Origin: Shimia sp. R9_2
GTDB lineage: Bacteria > Pseudomonadota > Alphaproteobacteria > Rhodobacterales > Rhodobacteraceae
Length of the DNA: 64,000 bases
Direction of reading: 5' to 3'
NCBI RefSeq assembly: GCF_017743735.1
Contig: NZ_JAGHRO010000006.1
Coordinates: 124,001-188,000 of the forward strand
In this document: positions 1 through 8,414 of the stretch, one piece after another
How the letters are laid out: each line of letters opens with the position of its first letter
How positions within the stretch are numbered: the first letter of the stretch is position 1
Notes under the pieces: generated by a model
Seen by the model: only the letters and a program-made list of their open reading frames with translations
Told to the model about the DNA's origin: nothing
Database searches by the model: none
Translations under genes and position numbers: made by a program

Positions 1-1591
1 AATAAGCCGCGTCCTCCATAGAAGTCGGCGTGTCCGCCTGTGGCGCGGTGAAGCGCGCAAAATACCAGGAGCTGTCCACAAAGGTGTCCATGGTGTCTGT
101 TTCACGCTGCGCAGGCGCGCCACAATTCGGGCAGCTGCAGTTGCGCCAGCTTGGGTGACGGTCGAGCGGATTGCCGGGTACGGAGAAATCAATCGCCTTG
201 CCGTCCTCATCATAAGGCAGGGCAATCGGCAGGTTCTCTTTCTTCTCAGGCACCACGCCACAGCTTTCGCAATGCACAACCGGGATCGGGCAGCCCCAAT
301 AGCGCTGACGGGACAGGCCCCAGTCGCGCAGGCGGAAGTTGGTCACACCTTTGCCCCAACCTGCGCTCTCGGCAAAGTCGATGGTGGTGTCGATGGCCTC
401 TTGGCCGGTGGCCTCCTCCAGACCGGCAAAATGGTTCACCCATTTCACCTTTTCCTCTTTGCCGGGGACAAAAGCGGTGTTTTCCACCGGCACCTCGTTG
501 CCAAGCGCAAAGAATGTGTCCGTGACCGGCAGGTCATACTTGCGGCAGAAATCAAGGTCGCGCTGGTCATGCGCCGGGCAGGCGAAAATCGCGCCGGTGC
601 CGTAATCCATCAGGATGAAGTTCGCGATCCAGACTGGCAGCTCCCAATCCGGGTTCAGCGGGTGCTTCACGCGAATGCCGGTGTCATAGCCCAGCTTCTC
701 TGCGGTTTCGATCGCCTCTTCCGTGGTCCCGCCCTTGCGGCACTCCGCCACAAATGCCGCAACCTCAGGGTTGGCGGCTTCAAGCTCTTTGGCAATCGGG
801 TGATCCGGGGAAATGCCCACAAAAGACGCGCCCATCAGCGTGTCGGGGCGGGTGGTGTAAACGGTGATCGCCTCGCCGCCATCCACACGCTCAAAGCCAA
901 ATTCCAGCCCGCGCGACTTGCCGATCCAGTTTTCCTGCATCAGGCGCACTTTCGCAGGCCAGTTTTCCAGCCCGTCCAGCGCGGTCAGCAGCTCATCGGA
1001 ATAGTCCGAAATCTTGAAGAACCACTGGGTCAGCTCGCGCCGTTCCACCAGCGCACCAGAGCGCCAGCCACGGCCGTTTTCCACCTGTTCATTGGCCAGA
1101 ACGGTCATGTCGACCGGGTCCCAGTTCACCACCGCGTTCTTGCGGTAGACGAGGCCTTTTTCGAGGAAATCCAGGAACAGCGCCTGTTGCTGGCCGTAGT
1201 AATCCTCATCACAGGTTGCAAACATTCGCGACCAGTCCAGCGACAGGCCCAGCGGCTTCATCTGCTCCACCATCGTGTCGATGTTGGAATAGGTCCAGTC
1301 CTTGGGGTGACCGCCACTCGCCATCGCCGCGTTTTCCGCAGGCATACCAAAGGCGTCAAAGCCCATCGGATGCAGCACATTGTGCCCGGTGGAAATTTTG
1401 TAGCGCGCGATCACGTCACCCATGGTGTAGTTGCGCACATGCCCCATATGCAGCTTGCCCGACGGGTAGGGGAACATCTCAAGCACGTAATACTTGGGCT
1501 TGCTTTCATCCCGAACGGCTTTGAAAGTCTCGGTCTTGGCCCAGGCTTCCTGCCAGCGGGCTTCAATCTCGGCGGGGCTGTAGCGCGACAT
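1..1591 (-). CDS. leuS: Leucyl-tRNA synthetase, C-terminus beyond the left edge
   Basis: Class I aminoacyl-tRNA synthetase that charges tRNA-Leu in the cytoplasm. About 530 N-terminal residues are visible, read from the minus strand. The start is the ATG at 1589-1591, preceded by AAGGTGA. The opening ([14 protein letters not shown]) is typical of LeuS, and the HIGH-type motif is seen as [13 protein letters not shown] near residues 43-55. Further on are the editing-domain stretch with TTRPDTLMG and the zinc-finger-like CESCG and CPNCG stretches. The KMSKS loop and the C-terminal domains lie outside the window. The large plus-strand reading frame over it is an antisense shadow. Confidence 0.97.
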   Translation of the reverse strand, partial: MSRYSPAEIEARWQEAWAKTETFKAVRDESKPKYYVLEMFPYPSGKLHMGHVRNYTMGDVIARYKISTGHNVLHPMGFDAFGMPAENAAMASGGHPKDWTYSNIDTMVEQMKPLGLSLDWSRMFATCDEDYYGQQQALFLDFLEKGLVYRKNAVVNWDPVDMTVLANEQVENGRGWRSGALVERRELTQWFFKISDYSDELLTALDGLENWPAKVRLMQENWIGKSRGLEFGFERVDGGEAITVYTTRPDTLMGASFVGISPDHPIAKELEAANPEVAAFVAECRKGGTTEEAIETAEKLGYDTGIRVKHPLNPDWELPVWIANFILMDYGTGAIFACPAHDQRDLDFCRKYDLPVTDTFFALGNEVPVENTAFVPGKEEKVKWVNHFAGLEEATGQEAIDTTIDFAESAGWGKGVTNFRLRDWGLSRQRYWGCPIPVVHCESCGVVPEKKENLPIALPYDEDGKAIDFSVPGNPLDRHPSWRNCSCPNCGAPAQRETDTMDTFVDSSWYFARFTAPQADTPTSMEDAAY

Positions 1592-1776
1592 AGGGTGTCA
1601 CCTTTTTGATTCTGGTCTCTGCCACCAAACACGTGGCGCGGGTTTTGGAAGGTGATAGGCCGCTCTGCGCCCTTGGTCCAGCAAGAAGCGGCGCATTTTA
1701 GGCGTCTGCTTGGCTTCTCAGCGCCGATTTCTACGTTATACAGTTCAAAACAGAAAATTTTGACAGGTACATTCGT

Positions 1777-3039
1777 TTGAAGATCCTTTTCATTCACCAG
1801 AATTTCCCTGGGCAGTTTAAGCATCTTGCACCAGAGCTGGCCGCGCGTGGCCATGACGTGCGCTGCATCACCCTACGTGTCACGGAGCCGGGAAATTGGA
1901 AGGGTGTTCAGATCTACCCTTACGGGATCAAGCGCAAACCCTCTCAGGGCTTGCATCCGTGGCTGGTGGATTTTGAAACCAAGGTGCTGCGGGCAGAGGC
2001 CTGTTTTGCTGCGGCGCGCAATCTACGTGATCAGGAAGGCTACGTGCCTGATGTGATTGTGGCGCACCCCGGCTGGGGCGAGCCGATGTTTCTGCGCGAT
2101 CTCTGGCCAACCGCGCGCATCGGTCTCTATAGCGAGCTCTATTATTCGCTCAATGATCAGGATACCGACTTTGATCCGGAGTTTCCCAAGGCCAATGCAG
2201 ACACGGATTCCATCCGCCTGCGCCTGAAGAACCTCAACAATATGATACATCGGCAATCTGTCGACCTCTGCATCAGCCCGACCCGCTTTCAGGCCTCGAC
2301 CTTCCCGGAGGAGTACCAAGGGATCATCAGCGTGATCCACGATGGCATCGACACCGAGGTCGTGCGGCCCAATCCAGATGCGCAGCTCACCCTTCCGGAC
2401 GGCAGCGTATTGTCCCGCGAGGAAGAGGTGATCACTTTTGTGAACCGCAATCTGGAGCCGTACCGCGGCTACCACGTCTTTATGCGCGCGCTGCCGGAGC
2501 TGCTGAAGCGCCGCCCCAACGCACGGGTCGTGATCGTTGGCGGGGATGAGGTGAGCTACGGCTCAGCTCCGCCGAAAGGTCAGACATGGAAGCAGATCTA
2601 CATCGATGAAGTGCGTGGCCAAATCCCGACCCCCAATTGGGAGCGCGTGCATTTCCTTGGCAAAGTACCCTATGATCAGTTTCTTTCGATGCTGCAGATC
2701 AGCCGGGCACATGTCTATCTGACCTACCCCTTCGTGCTCAGCTGGTCGCTGCTGGAAGCCATGGCCATCGGCGCACCGATTGTGGCAAGTGACACCGCCC
2801 CTGTGGCCGAAGTCATCACCCATGGCGAAACCGGCCGGCTTTTCCCATTCTTTGAGAAGGAACAGATGGTGGATGAAATCTGCACCGTGCTTGAGGACCC
2901 CGAGATGCGCGCGCAGATGGGGAAGGCGTCCAGAGAGTTTGCCGTCACGCATTATGATCTGCAGACGCAATGCTTGCCCGAGCAACTGGCCTGGATCGAC
3001 AAGCTGCACGCTATGGCCCCCGGGGCTTTGCGCAGCTAA
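1777..3039 (+). CDS. GT4-type glycosyltransferase
   Basis: A 420-residue protein with the two-domain GT-B layout of family 4 glycosyltransferases, which transfer a sugar from a nucleotide donor. The N-terminal half (KILFIHQNFPGQFKHLAPELAARGHDV) matches the acceptor domain of the Glyco_trans_4_3 type. The C-terminal half has VIVGGDE, a VHFLGKVPYDQ stretch, and the donor-site SWSLLEAMAIGAPIVASDTAPVAEVI. There is no signal peptide, so it is probably cytosolic or at the inner membrane. The start codon is TTG at 1777, the only start that keeps the conserved KILFIHQ opening; GACAGG lies just before it. It stands alone, divergent from leuS. The sugar and the acceptor cannot be told. Confidence 0.85.
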   Translation: MKILFIHQNFPGQFKHLAPELAARGHDVRCITLRVTEPGNWKGVQIYPYGIKRKPSQGLHPWLVDFETKVLRAEACFAAARNLRDQEGYVPDVIVAHPGWGEPMFLRDLWPTARIGLYSELYYSLNDQDTDFDPEFPKANADTDSIRLRLKNLNNMIHRQSVDLCISPTRFQASTFPEEYQGIISVIHDGIDTEVVRPNPDAQLTLPDGSVLSREEEVITFVNRNLEPYRGYHVFMRALPELLKRRPNARVVIVGGDEVSYGSAPPKGQTWKQIYIDEVRGQIPTPNWERVHFLGKVPYDQFLSMLQISRAHVYLTYPFVLSWSLLEAMAIGAPIVASDTAPVAEVITHGETGRLFPFFEKEQMVDEICTVLEDPEMRAQMGKASREFAVTHYDLQTQCLPEQLAWIDKLHAMAPGALRS

Positions 3040-3085
3040 GATCCGGGTTGTGCGCTGAGCGGTTACCAAGACCGGCGTGTCGCAA

Positions 3086-3124
3086 ACAAAAAAGCCGCGG
3101 CGAAAGCTGCGGCTCTTGTTTTTC
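3086..3124. terminator. Bidirectional terminator hairpin
   Basis: AGCCGC pairs with GCGGCT around a short GC-rich centre, with an A-run on the left and a T-run on the right. It lies between the convergent glycosyltransferase and DUF3576 genes and can serve both. Confidence 0.75.
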
Positions 3125-3140
3125 AGATCTCGCCTCGGGG

Positions 3141-3614
3141 TCAGATCTTCTTATCTTCAATCCGCAGCTGGCGCGCCCGTGTCAGAATCGCGTCTTCCAC
3201 CGCACGCGCCGTGCTTTCAGGCACCGCACGACCGCCATTGGATTGCAGCGCCACATTCAGCGAACGCGCATCAAGCGCCGCATCGCGCACAAACACAGTG
3301 GCCCGGTAAGAGCGCCCACCACCCGGAGGCGTGCCATATCCGGTTGAAATCACACCGCTGAAGGGGTCAACCGTCTGCACCGGCAGGAAATCCAGAACCT
3401 CAAGCGATGCCGCCCAAATATACTTGTTCACGCGCACCGTCTGATCCGCATTGTCTGGTCCAAAGGCATCCCAGAGCGTATCTTCTTCCGCTGTAGTATC
3501 TGCGGGACGCACTTCTCCCAACAGGCCGGATCCATTATTGCGGTTTCCGCAAGCGGTCAGGGTGGTGGCCGCCACAAGAGCAACCAAAAGCACGGGACGA
3601 CGTAGAAGTTCCAT
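3141..3614 (-). CDS. DUF3576 domain lipoprotein
   Basis: A 157-residue protein with a lipoprotein signal: hydrophobic LLVALVAATTLTAC, with Cys about residue 22 as the lipid-attached residue. The remainder (NKYIWAASLEVLDFLPVQTVDPFSGVISTGYG...) is the DUF3576 domain, found in alphaproteobacterial envelope proteins. The role is unknown. It is probably anchored in the outer membrane facing the periplasm. It is transcribed divergently from the porin gene, and the 343 bp between them must hold promoters for both. Family assignment is from recall of the conserved core. Confidence 0.85.
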   Translation of the reverse strand: MELLRRPVLLVALVAATTLTACGNRNNGSGLLGEVRPADTTAEEDTLWDAFGPDNADQTVRVNKYIWAASLEVLDFLPVQTVDPFSGVISTGYGTPPGGGRSYRATVFVRDAALDARSLNVALQSNGGRAVPESTARAVEDAILTRARQLRIEDKKI

Positions 3615-3957
3615 AAAACTGCCTCAAGACGTGGTTTGTAACCGTCCTAGCCAAGCTGTGCCTGTTGAGCAAGGCTCTTGGGGGTAAAGTGCCTGTTATG
3701 GTCTAGTATCTTGGTACGTTCCTGTGAAACTTGCCTTTGCGTAAGGGGCTTTTCAGCGGTGAGAAATAACGATGCGATATAGGAAGTATCGAGCGTTGTG
3801 GCAGGACTGTGGCATGTCTGCACCATGTCGGCTTACAATCTCTTAAAGCTTTGCGCTGTGCTTGCCAAAATACCCCCAAAAGAGCGAGAGACTACCACAT
3901 ACCCAATTACGGATTCTCCGGGTTGGGCGCATGAATTGGAAATCCGAGGGAAAAATC
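3615..3957. other. Long divergent intergenic region upstream of the porin gene
   Basis: This 343-bp stretch lies between the divergent DUF3576 and porin genes. An in-frame upstream extension of the porin reading frame (from about 3862) is not credible because the signal peptide starts at 3958. The stretch is AT-richer than its flanks, as expected of a strong promoter plus an mRNA leader. I could not assign a convincing -35/-10 pair, tRNA or known riboswitch. Confidence 0.5.
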
Positions 3958-4872
3958 ATGAAAAAGATTCTCTTCGCTTCTACTGCTCTGGTTGCAACCG
4001 CATCCGTTGCAGCAGCAGACGTAACTTTCGGCGGTGCAGGCCGCTTCGGTCTGGTTTACGACGAAGGTCTGGCAGACGAAACCATCCTGGATCACCGTAT
4101 CCGTGTGAACATCACCGGTCTGACCGAAACCGATGGTGGCGTTAAGTTCGAAGGCCGTATCCGTCTTCAAGCACAAGAAGATGACGGCTTCGGCTCTAAC
4201 GGTACTGGCCCTGGCGGCGTTGGCTTCGCAGTGTCCACCGGCGGCATCCGCGTTGACGTTGGTTCCGTATCCGACGTATTCGACTCCGGCGACGTCCTGA
4301 ACTGGTCCGGCTTCGAAATCGGTTACACCGCGATCTCCGGTCAGACTTCCAACTTCTCCGGCTTCGACCGTAACGGTTTCGCAGGCTCCGGCGACGACGA
4401 CAACCAGACCATCAAACTGCGTTACACCGCAGGTGACTTCACCGGTTCTGCTTCCTACTCCATGGAAACTGGTTCCAACGGTGCAGGCGCAGGTGACGCA
4501 TACTGGCAGATCGGTGGCGGCTACAACTTCGGCGCACACAACGTTGGCGTAATGTTCGGCGACAGCGACGCAGACAACCAGCAGTGGGCAATCGGTGTTG
4601 ACGGTTCCTTCGGCGACTTCGGTTACTCCGTACTGGTTGCTGACAACGACAACATGGACGACGTAGCATTCGGTGCTTCCGGTTCCTACACCATCTCCGC
4701 CGCAACTTCCGTGAACGCGCACATCTCCACCGGTGGTAACGACGCAAACGACACCGCATACGGTGTTGGCGTTTCCCACTCCCTGGGTGGCGGCGTTTCC
4801 CTGGGCGCAGGTGTTGCATCCAACGCTTCCGGCAACACCGTTGGCGACCTGGGTGTGGTCTTCAACTTCTAA
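3958..4872 (+). CDS. Outer-membrane porin of the Rhodobacter type
   Basis: A 304-residue protein that forms a beta-barrel diffusion channel in the outer membrane. It has a clear Sec signal peptide (MKKILFASTALVATASVAAA), then alternating strands such as DVTFGGAGRFGLVYDE and IKLRYTAGDFTGSASYSMETG, with acidic loops. It ends in Phe (LGVVFNF), the usual Bam recognition residue. The start at 3958 follows GAGGGAAAAATC. Codon use is strongly biased (TCC for Ser, GGT/GGC, AAC), unlike its neighbours, which indicates very high expression. That bias also opens a long false reading frame on the opposite strand. A strong terminator follows. Confidence 0.93.
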   Translation: MKKILFASTALVATASVAAADVTFGGAGRFGLVYDEGLADETILDHRIRVNITGLTETDGGVKFEGRIRLQAQEDDGFGSNGTGPGGVGFAVSTGGIRVDVGSVSDVFDSGDVLNWSGFEIGYTAISGQTSNFSGFDRNGFAGSGDDDNQTIKLRYTAGDFTGSASYSMETGSNGAGAGDAYWQIGGGYNFGAHNVGVMFGDSDADNQQWAIGVDGSFGDFGYSVLVADNDNMDDVAFGASGSYTISAATSVNAHISTGGNDANDTAYGVGVSHSLGGGVSLGAGVASNASGNTVGDLGVVFNF

Positions 4873-4895
4873 TAGTTGATAGACACCAAGTCTTT

Positions 4896-4929
4896 GGGGC
4901 GGGCTCGCAAGAGCCTGCCCCTTTCTTTT
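4896..4929 (+). terminator. Porin transcript terminator
   Basis: An 11-bp stem, GGGGCGGGCTC with GAGCCTGCCCC, closed by a GCAA tetraloop and followed by TTTCTTTTT. This is a textbook intrinsic terminator 24 bp after the porin stop codon. Confidence 0.9.
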
Positions 4930-4980
4930 TGTGCCAAAGCATGATTTGTCGCGCCCCAATACCATTGATAGAGGCCGCCC

Positions 4981-5631
4981 ATGTCGCTGACCGAAATTAC
5001 TCAACGCATCGCCAAAGCTGAAACCTCCGCATGGCGGGCTTCTGGCGCCACCCAGCTGATCGCCGTGAGCAAACGCCAGCCGGACGAGCGCGTCGCCGAG
5101 GTGTTGGCCCAGGGCCACCGCCTTTTTGGAGAAAATCAGGTGCAGGAAGCGGCCGGCAAATGGCCCGCGTTTCGCGAGACCTACCCGGATGCCAAAGTGC
5201 ATCTGCTTGGGCCTCTGCAAACCAACAAAGCGCGACAGGCGATGGGGCTTTTTGATGCCATCCACTCGCTCGACCGTCCCAAGCTGGCCAACACGCTGGC
5301 GCGGCTGACGCAGGAGGAGGGGCGCTGTTCTGATCTGTTTATTCAGGTCAACACCGGCGAAGAGCCTCAGAAATCCGGCATTCTGCCTGCCGACACGGAC
5401 GCCTTCGTTGCCGAATGCCGCGCGTTGGACTTGCCCATCGTTGGTCTGATGTGCATCCCTCCGGTGGATGAAGAGCCCGCGCTGCATTTCGCGCTGCTCG
5501 CCAAATTGGCCAAGCGCAATGATCTGGCGGGCCTGTCCATGGGGATGAGCGGCGATTATGAGCGCGCGGTGGCGCTTGGGGCGACCCATGTGCGCGTGGG
5601 ATCTGCCATCTTTGGCGCGCGGACCACATGA
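4981..5631 (+). CDS. YggS/PLPBP family pyridoxal-phosphate homeostasis protein
   Basis: A 216-residue single-domain fold-type III PLP-binding protein of the YggS/PROSC family, which keeps vitamin B6 and amino-acid pools in balance and has no known enzymatic turnover. Lys31 in LIAVSKRQP is the PLP-binding lysine. The other hallmarks are FGENQVQEA, HLLGPLQTNKA, QVNTGEEPQKSG, GLMCIPP and LSMGMSGDYERAVALGATHVRVGSAIFG. Length is normal for the family. It follows the porin terminator and so has its own transcription start. Confidence 0.95.
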   Translation: MSLTEITQRIAKAETSAWRASGATQLIAVSKRQPDERVAEVLAQGHRLFGENQVQEAAGKWPAFRETYPDAKVHLLGPLQTNKARQAMGLFDAIHSLDRPKLANTLARLTQEEGRCSDLFIQVNTGEEPQKSGILPADTDAFVAECRALDLPIVGLMCIPPVDEEPALHFALLAKLAKRNDLAGLSMGMSGDYERAVALGATHVRVGSAIFGARTT

Positions 5632-5653
5632 GGCACGACCGTCCGATGAGGTG

Positions 5654-5695
5654 GGATGCCTCCGGCGGGGATATTTCAGGAATGAGAATGCGTGT
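5654..5695 (+). repeat. Dispersed short repeat, copy 1
   Basis: Contains CTCCGGCGGGGATATTTC followed by AGGAATGAGAATG. The same motif recurs near 11280-11315 and, inverted, near 20945-20975. Each copy lies in a gap directly after a gene, which suits a small mobile or RNA-level 3'-end element common in this bacterial family. Confidence 0.6.
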
Positions 5696-5697
5696 GC

Positions 5698-6192
5698 TTA
5701 GGGCACAATCACCCGCGTGCCAGGGAAAACCCGCGCGGCGATCCAGTGCAGATCGGCGCGGCTAAAGGCGATGCAGCCCTCTGTGGCATAGCCGGGGCGG
5801 CGCCATTGATGCAGGAAAATGGCTGAACCGCGCCCCGAAACGGCCTCTTGCCAGTTCCAGTCGGTGATCAGGATCAGATCATACAGCGGATCTGCGCGGC
5901 GCATTACCTCGTGGCTGGCGGCAAATGGCCCGCGCACCTGCTGGTTGTAGTCTGCGTGATCCGGTGCATCACACCACAGATCGTCTTTGCCAATCGGGAG
6001 CGCCCATGGGCGCGGTTCCGCAAGGCGATCCGCGCGATAGAGCATGCCGGCGATTTTGTGCACCCCGCGGGGCGTGGCCCCGTCACCCTCGCGCTTGGTG
6101 TCGCTGAGGCCGCCCTTGCCGATGCTGCAGGGGAAATACCGGCCTTTGAAACGCACCCCGCGCGGGGTCAGCACCAGATCATTTGGGGTCAT
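5698..6192 (-). CDS. L,D-transpeptidase (YkuD) family protein
   Basis: A 164-residue protein with the YkuD catalytic signature: His in GSAIFLHQWRRPGY and Cys in ATEGCIAFSRADL. These enzymes make or modify 3-3 peptidoglycan crosslinks or attach proteins to the wall. No signal peptide is seen at the N-terminus (MTPNDLVLTPRGVRFKG), which is usual for the small alphaproteobacterial members. The start ATG (6190-6192) overlaps the ribA stop by an ATGA, so it is probably translationally coupled to ribA, although no functional tie to riboflavin is known. Confidence 0.88.
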   Translation of the reverse strand: MTPNDLVLTPRGVRFKGRYFPCSIGKGGLSDTKREGDGATPRGVHKIAGMLYRADRLAEPRPWALPIGKDDLWCDAPDHADYNQQVRGPFAASHEVMRRADPLYDLILITDWNWQEAVSGRGSAIFLHQWRRPGYATEGCIAFSRADLHWIAARVFPGTRVIVP

Positions 6193-7280
6193 AACATATG
6201 GCCGGATTTATGGGCTTTGGTGGCGAGATAGGCTTGGTTGTGGGCGTTTTGGCCCACTTTCAGCGCGACACGCTCGGCCACGGAAACACCGGCCTTTTCC
6301 ATCATGTCGATCTTGCGCGGGTTGTTGGTCAGCAGGCGCACCTGGGCAAATCCCATCTCCTGCAGGATTTTTGCGCCAATGCGGAAATCGCGCTCATCAT
6401 CCTCAAAGCCCAGGCGGTGGTTGGCCTCAACCGTGTCAAACCCCTGATCCTGAAGCGAATAGGCGCGCATCTTATTGGCGAGCCCGATGCCGCGCCCCTC
6501 TTGATTGAGGTAAAGCAGGACGCCTTCGCCCTCGATGCCCATCTGATCCAGCGCCGCGTGCAGCTGCGGGCCGCAGTCACATTTCAGGCTGCCCAGCACA
6601 TCACCGGTGAAGCAGGCCGAATGCAGGCGGGCGAGCACAGGCTTGTCGCGGGCAGGGCGTCCGATCTCGATTGCGTAATGTTCTGCGCCACCATCTTCGG
6701 GGCGGAAAATATGCAGCCGCCCAGCCTCTGCCGCCGCCATGGGCAGGCGCGCATGCACCACCGGATGCAGCGGGCTAGTCGCTGCGAGATGTGGCGCAGC
6801 AAGGGGTGCCGGTATCACCGTGAGGCCATGATCGAGCGCGAATTGCGCCGCATCGGGCAAAGACACCGTGAGAGCTGCGGGCAGAAGCTGCGCGGATTTC
6901 ACCAGTTTCACCGCGGCACGGTGCAGGTCGGCATCCCCGTCACGCGCTGTGGCCAGCGGCCCTTTCATCGGGCTTTTGAGGTCATCCTCAGGGGCGGCAA
7001 TGCTCTGAACCCATTTCAGCCCTGCATCCTTTGGCAGCGAAATCCGCGCCACATCGCCGTCATAGGCCCGCGCCTTGAGGGTTTCGGCGCGCCGCGCGGT
7101 GATCACCAGATGCGGCTCTTCGGAAAGCCCGCGCACATCGTCAAGACGGGCATCGGTCAGGGTTTCTGCCGCCAGCACCAGCAAAGGCACAGCGCCTCCG
7201 GTCAAAACAATCGGTACCCCCATGCGCAGATCTGCACGCGCGCGGGCCAGTCGTTCGATGATGTCAGGTGCAAAACTCAT
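6189..7280 (-). CDS. ribA: GTP cyclohydrolase II with extra N-terminal domain
   Basis: Catalyses the first committed step of riboflavin synthesis, turning GTP into a diaminopyrimidinone phosphate plus formate and PPi. The 363-residue protein carries the RibA domain in its C-terminal half: zinc-binding CFTGDVLGSLKCDCGPQL, then LYLNQEGRGIGLANKMRAY and LLTNNPRKI. The N-terminal ~150 residues (FAPDIIERLARARADLRMGVPIVL...) are where bifunctional RibBA has the DHBP synthase, but the RibB acidic active-site motif is absent, so I infer a degenerate domain. The start at 7280 follows TTGAGAATCTC. A longer upstream frame is possible but has no good start. Confidence 0.93.
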   Translation of the reverse strand: MSFAPDIIERLARARADLRMGVPIVLTGGAVPLLVLAAETLTDARLDDVRGLSEEPHLVITARRAETLKARAYDGDVARISLPKDAGLKWVQSIAAPEDDLKSPMKGPLATARDGDADLHRAAVKLVKSAQLLPAALTVSLPDAAQFALDHGLTVIPAPLAAPHLAATSPLHPVVHARLPMAAAEAGRLHIFRPEDGGAEHYAIEIGRPARDKPVLARLHSACFTGDVLGSLKCDCGPQLHAALDQMGIEGEGVLLYLNQEGRGIGLANKMRAYSLQDQGFDTVEANHRLGFEDDERDFRIGAKILQEMGFAQVRLLTNNPRKIDMMEKAGVSVAERVALKVGQNAHNQAYLATKAHKSGHML

Positions 7281-7444
7281 GAGATTCTCAATTGGTTGGG
7301 CCACACATGTAGCGTCCCTTGCAGCAATATGAAACATTTGCCGCTGCTGAAACACGAGGGCGTGAGAGTTTTGCAGCAAATCTTGTTGTAAATGAATTGG
7401 TACCTCAAATCGTCTACCAAGCAATTCAAACGAGGAGGCGGCAC

Positions 7445-8131
7445 ATGGCGCAATTGAAAAAAATCCTGCTGGTAGACGATGATGACGATCTGCGCGAGGC
7501 GCTGTCTGAGCAGTTGGTGATGACCGAAGACTTTGACGTGTTTGAAGCGGCCAACGGCGCAGATGCCATGAGCCGTGTCAAAGAAGGCCTGTATGACATC
7601 ATCATTCTGGATGTAGGCCTGCCGGACACCGACGGCCGCGAGCTCTGCCGCCTGATGCGCAAGCAGGGCGTGAAAAGCCCAATCCTGATGCTGACCGGTC
7701 ATGACAGCGACGCAGACACCATTCTGGGCCTTGATTCGGGCGCAAATGACTATGTGACCAAGCCGTTTAAGTTCCCGGTGCTGCTTGCGCGGATTCGTGC
7801 GCAGCTGCGCCAGCATGAGCAATCTGAAGACGCGGTCTTCCAGCTTGGGCCATATACGTTCAAGCCGTCCATGAAGCTCTTGACCACCGAGGATGATCGC
7901 AAGATCCGACTGACCGAGAAAGAGACAAACATCCTGAAGTTCCTCTACCGGGCAACCGAAGGTGTTGTGGCACGCGACGTGCTGCTCCACGAGGTCTGGG
8001 GGTATAACGCGGGGGTCACCACCCACACGCTGGAAACCCACATTTACCGTCTGCGTCAGAAGATCGAGCCCGATCCCTCCAACGCACGGCTGCTGATCAC
8101 CGAAAGCGGCGGTTACCGGCTGGTGGCATAA
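7445..8131 (+). CDS. cenR: OmpR/PhoB-type response regulator, CenR-like
   Basis: A 228-residue two-domain regulator. The receiver domain has the acidic pocket DDDDD (residues 11-15), phospho-acceptor Asp56 (IIILDVGLPDTDG) and Lys in VTKPFKFP. The C-terminal winged helix carries RLTEKETNILKFLYR and TTHTLETHIYRLRQKIE. The sequence closely resembles CenR, the alphaproteobacterial envelope-stress regulator paired with a CenK-type kinase; this is recalled similarity, not a search. No kinase gene lies next to it. The start at 7445 is set by a strong AGGAGG. It is transcribed divergently from ribA. Confidence 0.88.
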   Translation: MAQLKKILLVDDDDDLREALSEQLVMTEDFDVFEAANGADAMSRVKEGLYDIIILDVGLPDTDGRELCRLMRKQGVKSPILMLTGHDSDADTILGLDSGANDYVTKPFKFPVLLARIRAQLRQHEQSEDAVFQLGPYTFKPSMKLLTTEDDRKIRLTEKETNILKFLYRATEGVVARDVLLHEVWGYNAGVTTHTLETHIYRLRQKIEPDPSNARLLITESGGYRLVA

Positions 8132-8182
8132 AACCGCCGATGGATTGCCGTGGGACTTTGCACAACCACGGCAGCCCCTAAA

Positions 8183-8316
8183 TATGTTACAATGGTTCGG
8201 TGACAAATTTGAAACGCGCACCATTTGCAAAGACCAAACAGTTCCCGCCCATGTCCGGGTTATGACATGAACCTCCCTGTTGGACTGGCCCGGGCTCCGG
8301 CTCGGGCCTTTTTTTG
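8183..8316 (+). ncRNA. Possible small RNA or 3'-UTR RNA after the response-regulator gene
   Basis: After the cenR-like stop there is a TTGCAC (8158-8163) and TATGTT (8183-8188) pair that could be a weak promoter with a 19-bp spacer. Next come a perfect hairpin CATGTC/GACATG (8250-8269), a pyrimidine-rich AACCTCCCT able to pair with ribosome-binding sites, and a GC-rich terminator with seven T. The layout (hairpin, anti-SD stretch, terminator) is that of a trans-acting sRNA. It could equally be just the 3' UTR of the upstream gene. Confidence 0.4.
8287..8316 (+). terminator. Intrinsic terminator
   Basis: GGCCCG pairs with CGGGCC through a further GC-rich inner stem (GGGCTCCGGCTC) and is followed by TTTTTTT. 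It ends transcription from the response-regulator gene and/or the proposed small RNA. Confidence 0.85.
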
Positions 8317-8414
8317 TGTCTAGGGTCTGGACGCCTCTCTCTTGGCGCAGCTTTCGGATTGGCAGCACCCGCCCGCCCGCGTAGGGTCGCGTCAAACATC
8401 TGAGGGAGAGCTCC

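Noticed and set aside
155..1609. Long plus-strand reading frame over the left end
   Set aside because: It is antisense to leuS, whose protein on the minus strand matches leucyl-tRNA synthetase throughout; the plus-strand product has no recognisable motif.
3907..5589. 560-codon minus-strand reading frame across the porin and YggS genes
   Set aside because: It is rich in Val/Cys/Gly repeats produced by the porin's codon bias read backwards, and both real genes lie on the plus strand with clear protein families.
7281..7444. FMN riboswitch before ribA
   Set aside because: The divergent gap is 164 bp and lacks the conserved FMN-riboswitch blocks; only ordinary ribosome-binding sites were seen.
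8267..8323. Tiny 18-codon frame starting ATGAACCTC inside the proposed small RNA
   Set aside because: It runs through the terminator stem and T-tract, has no ribosome-binding site and gives a composition dictated by the hairpin.
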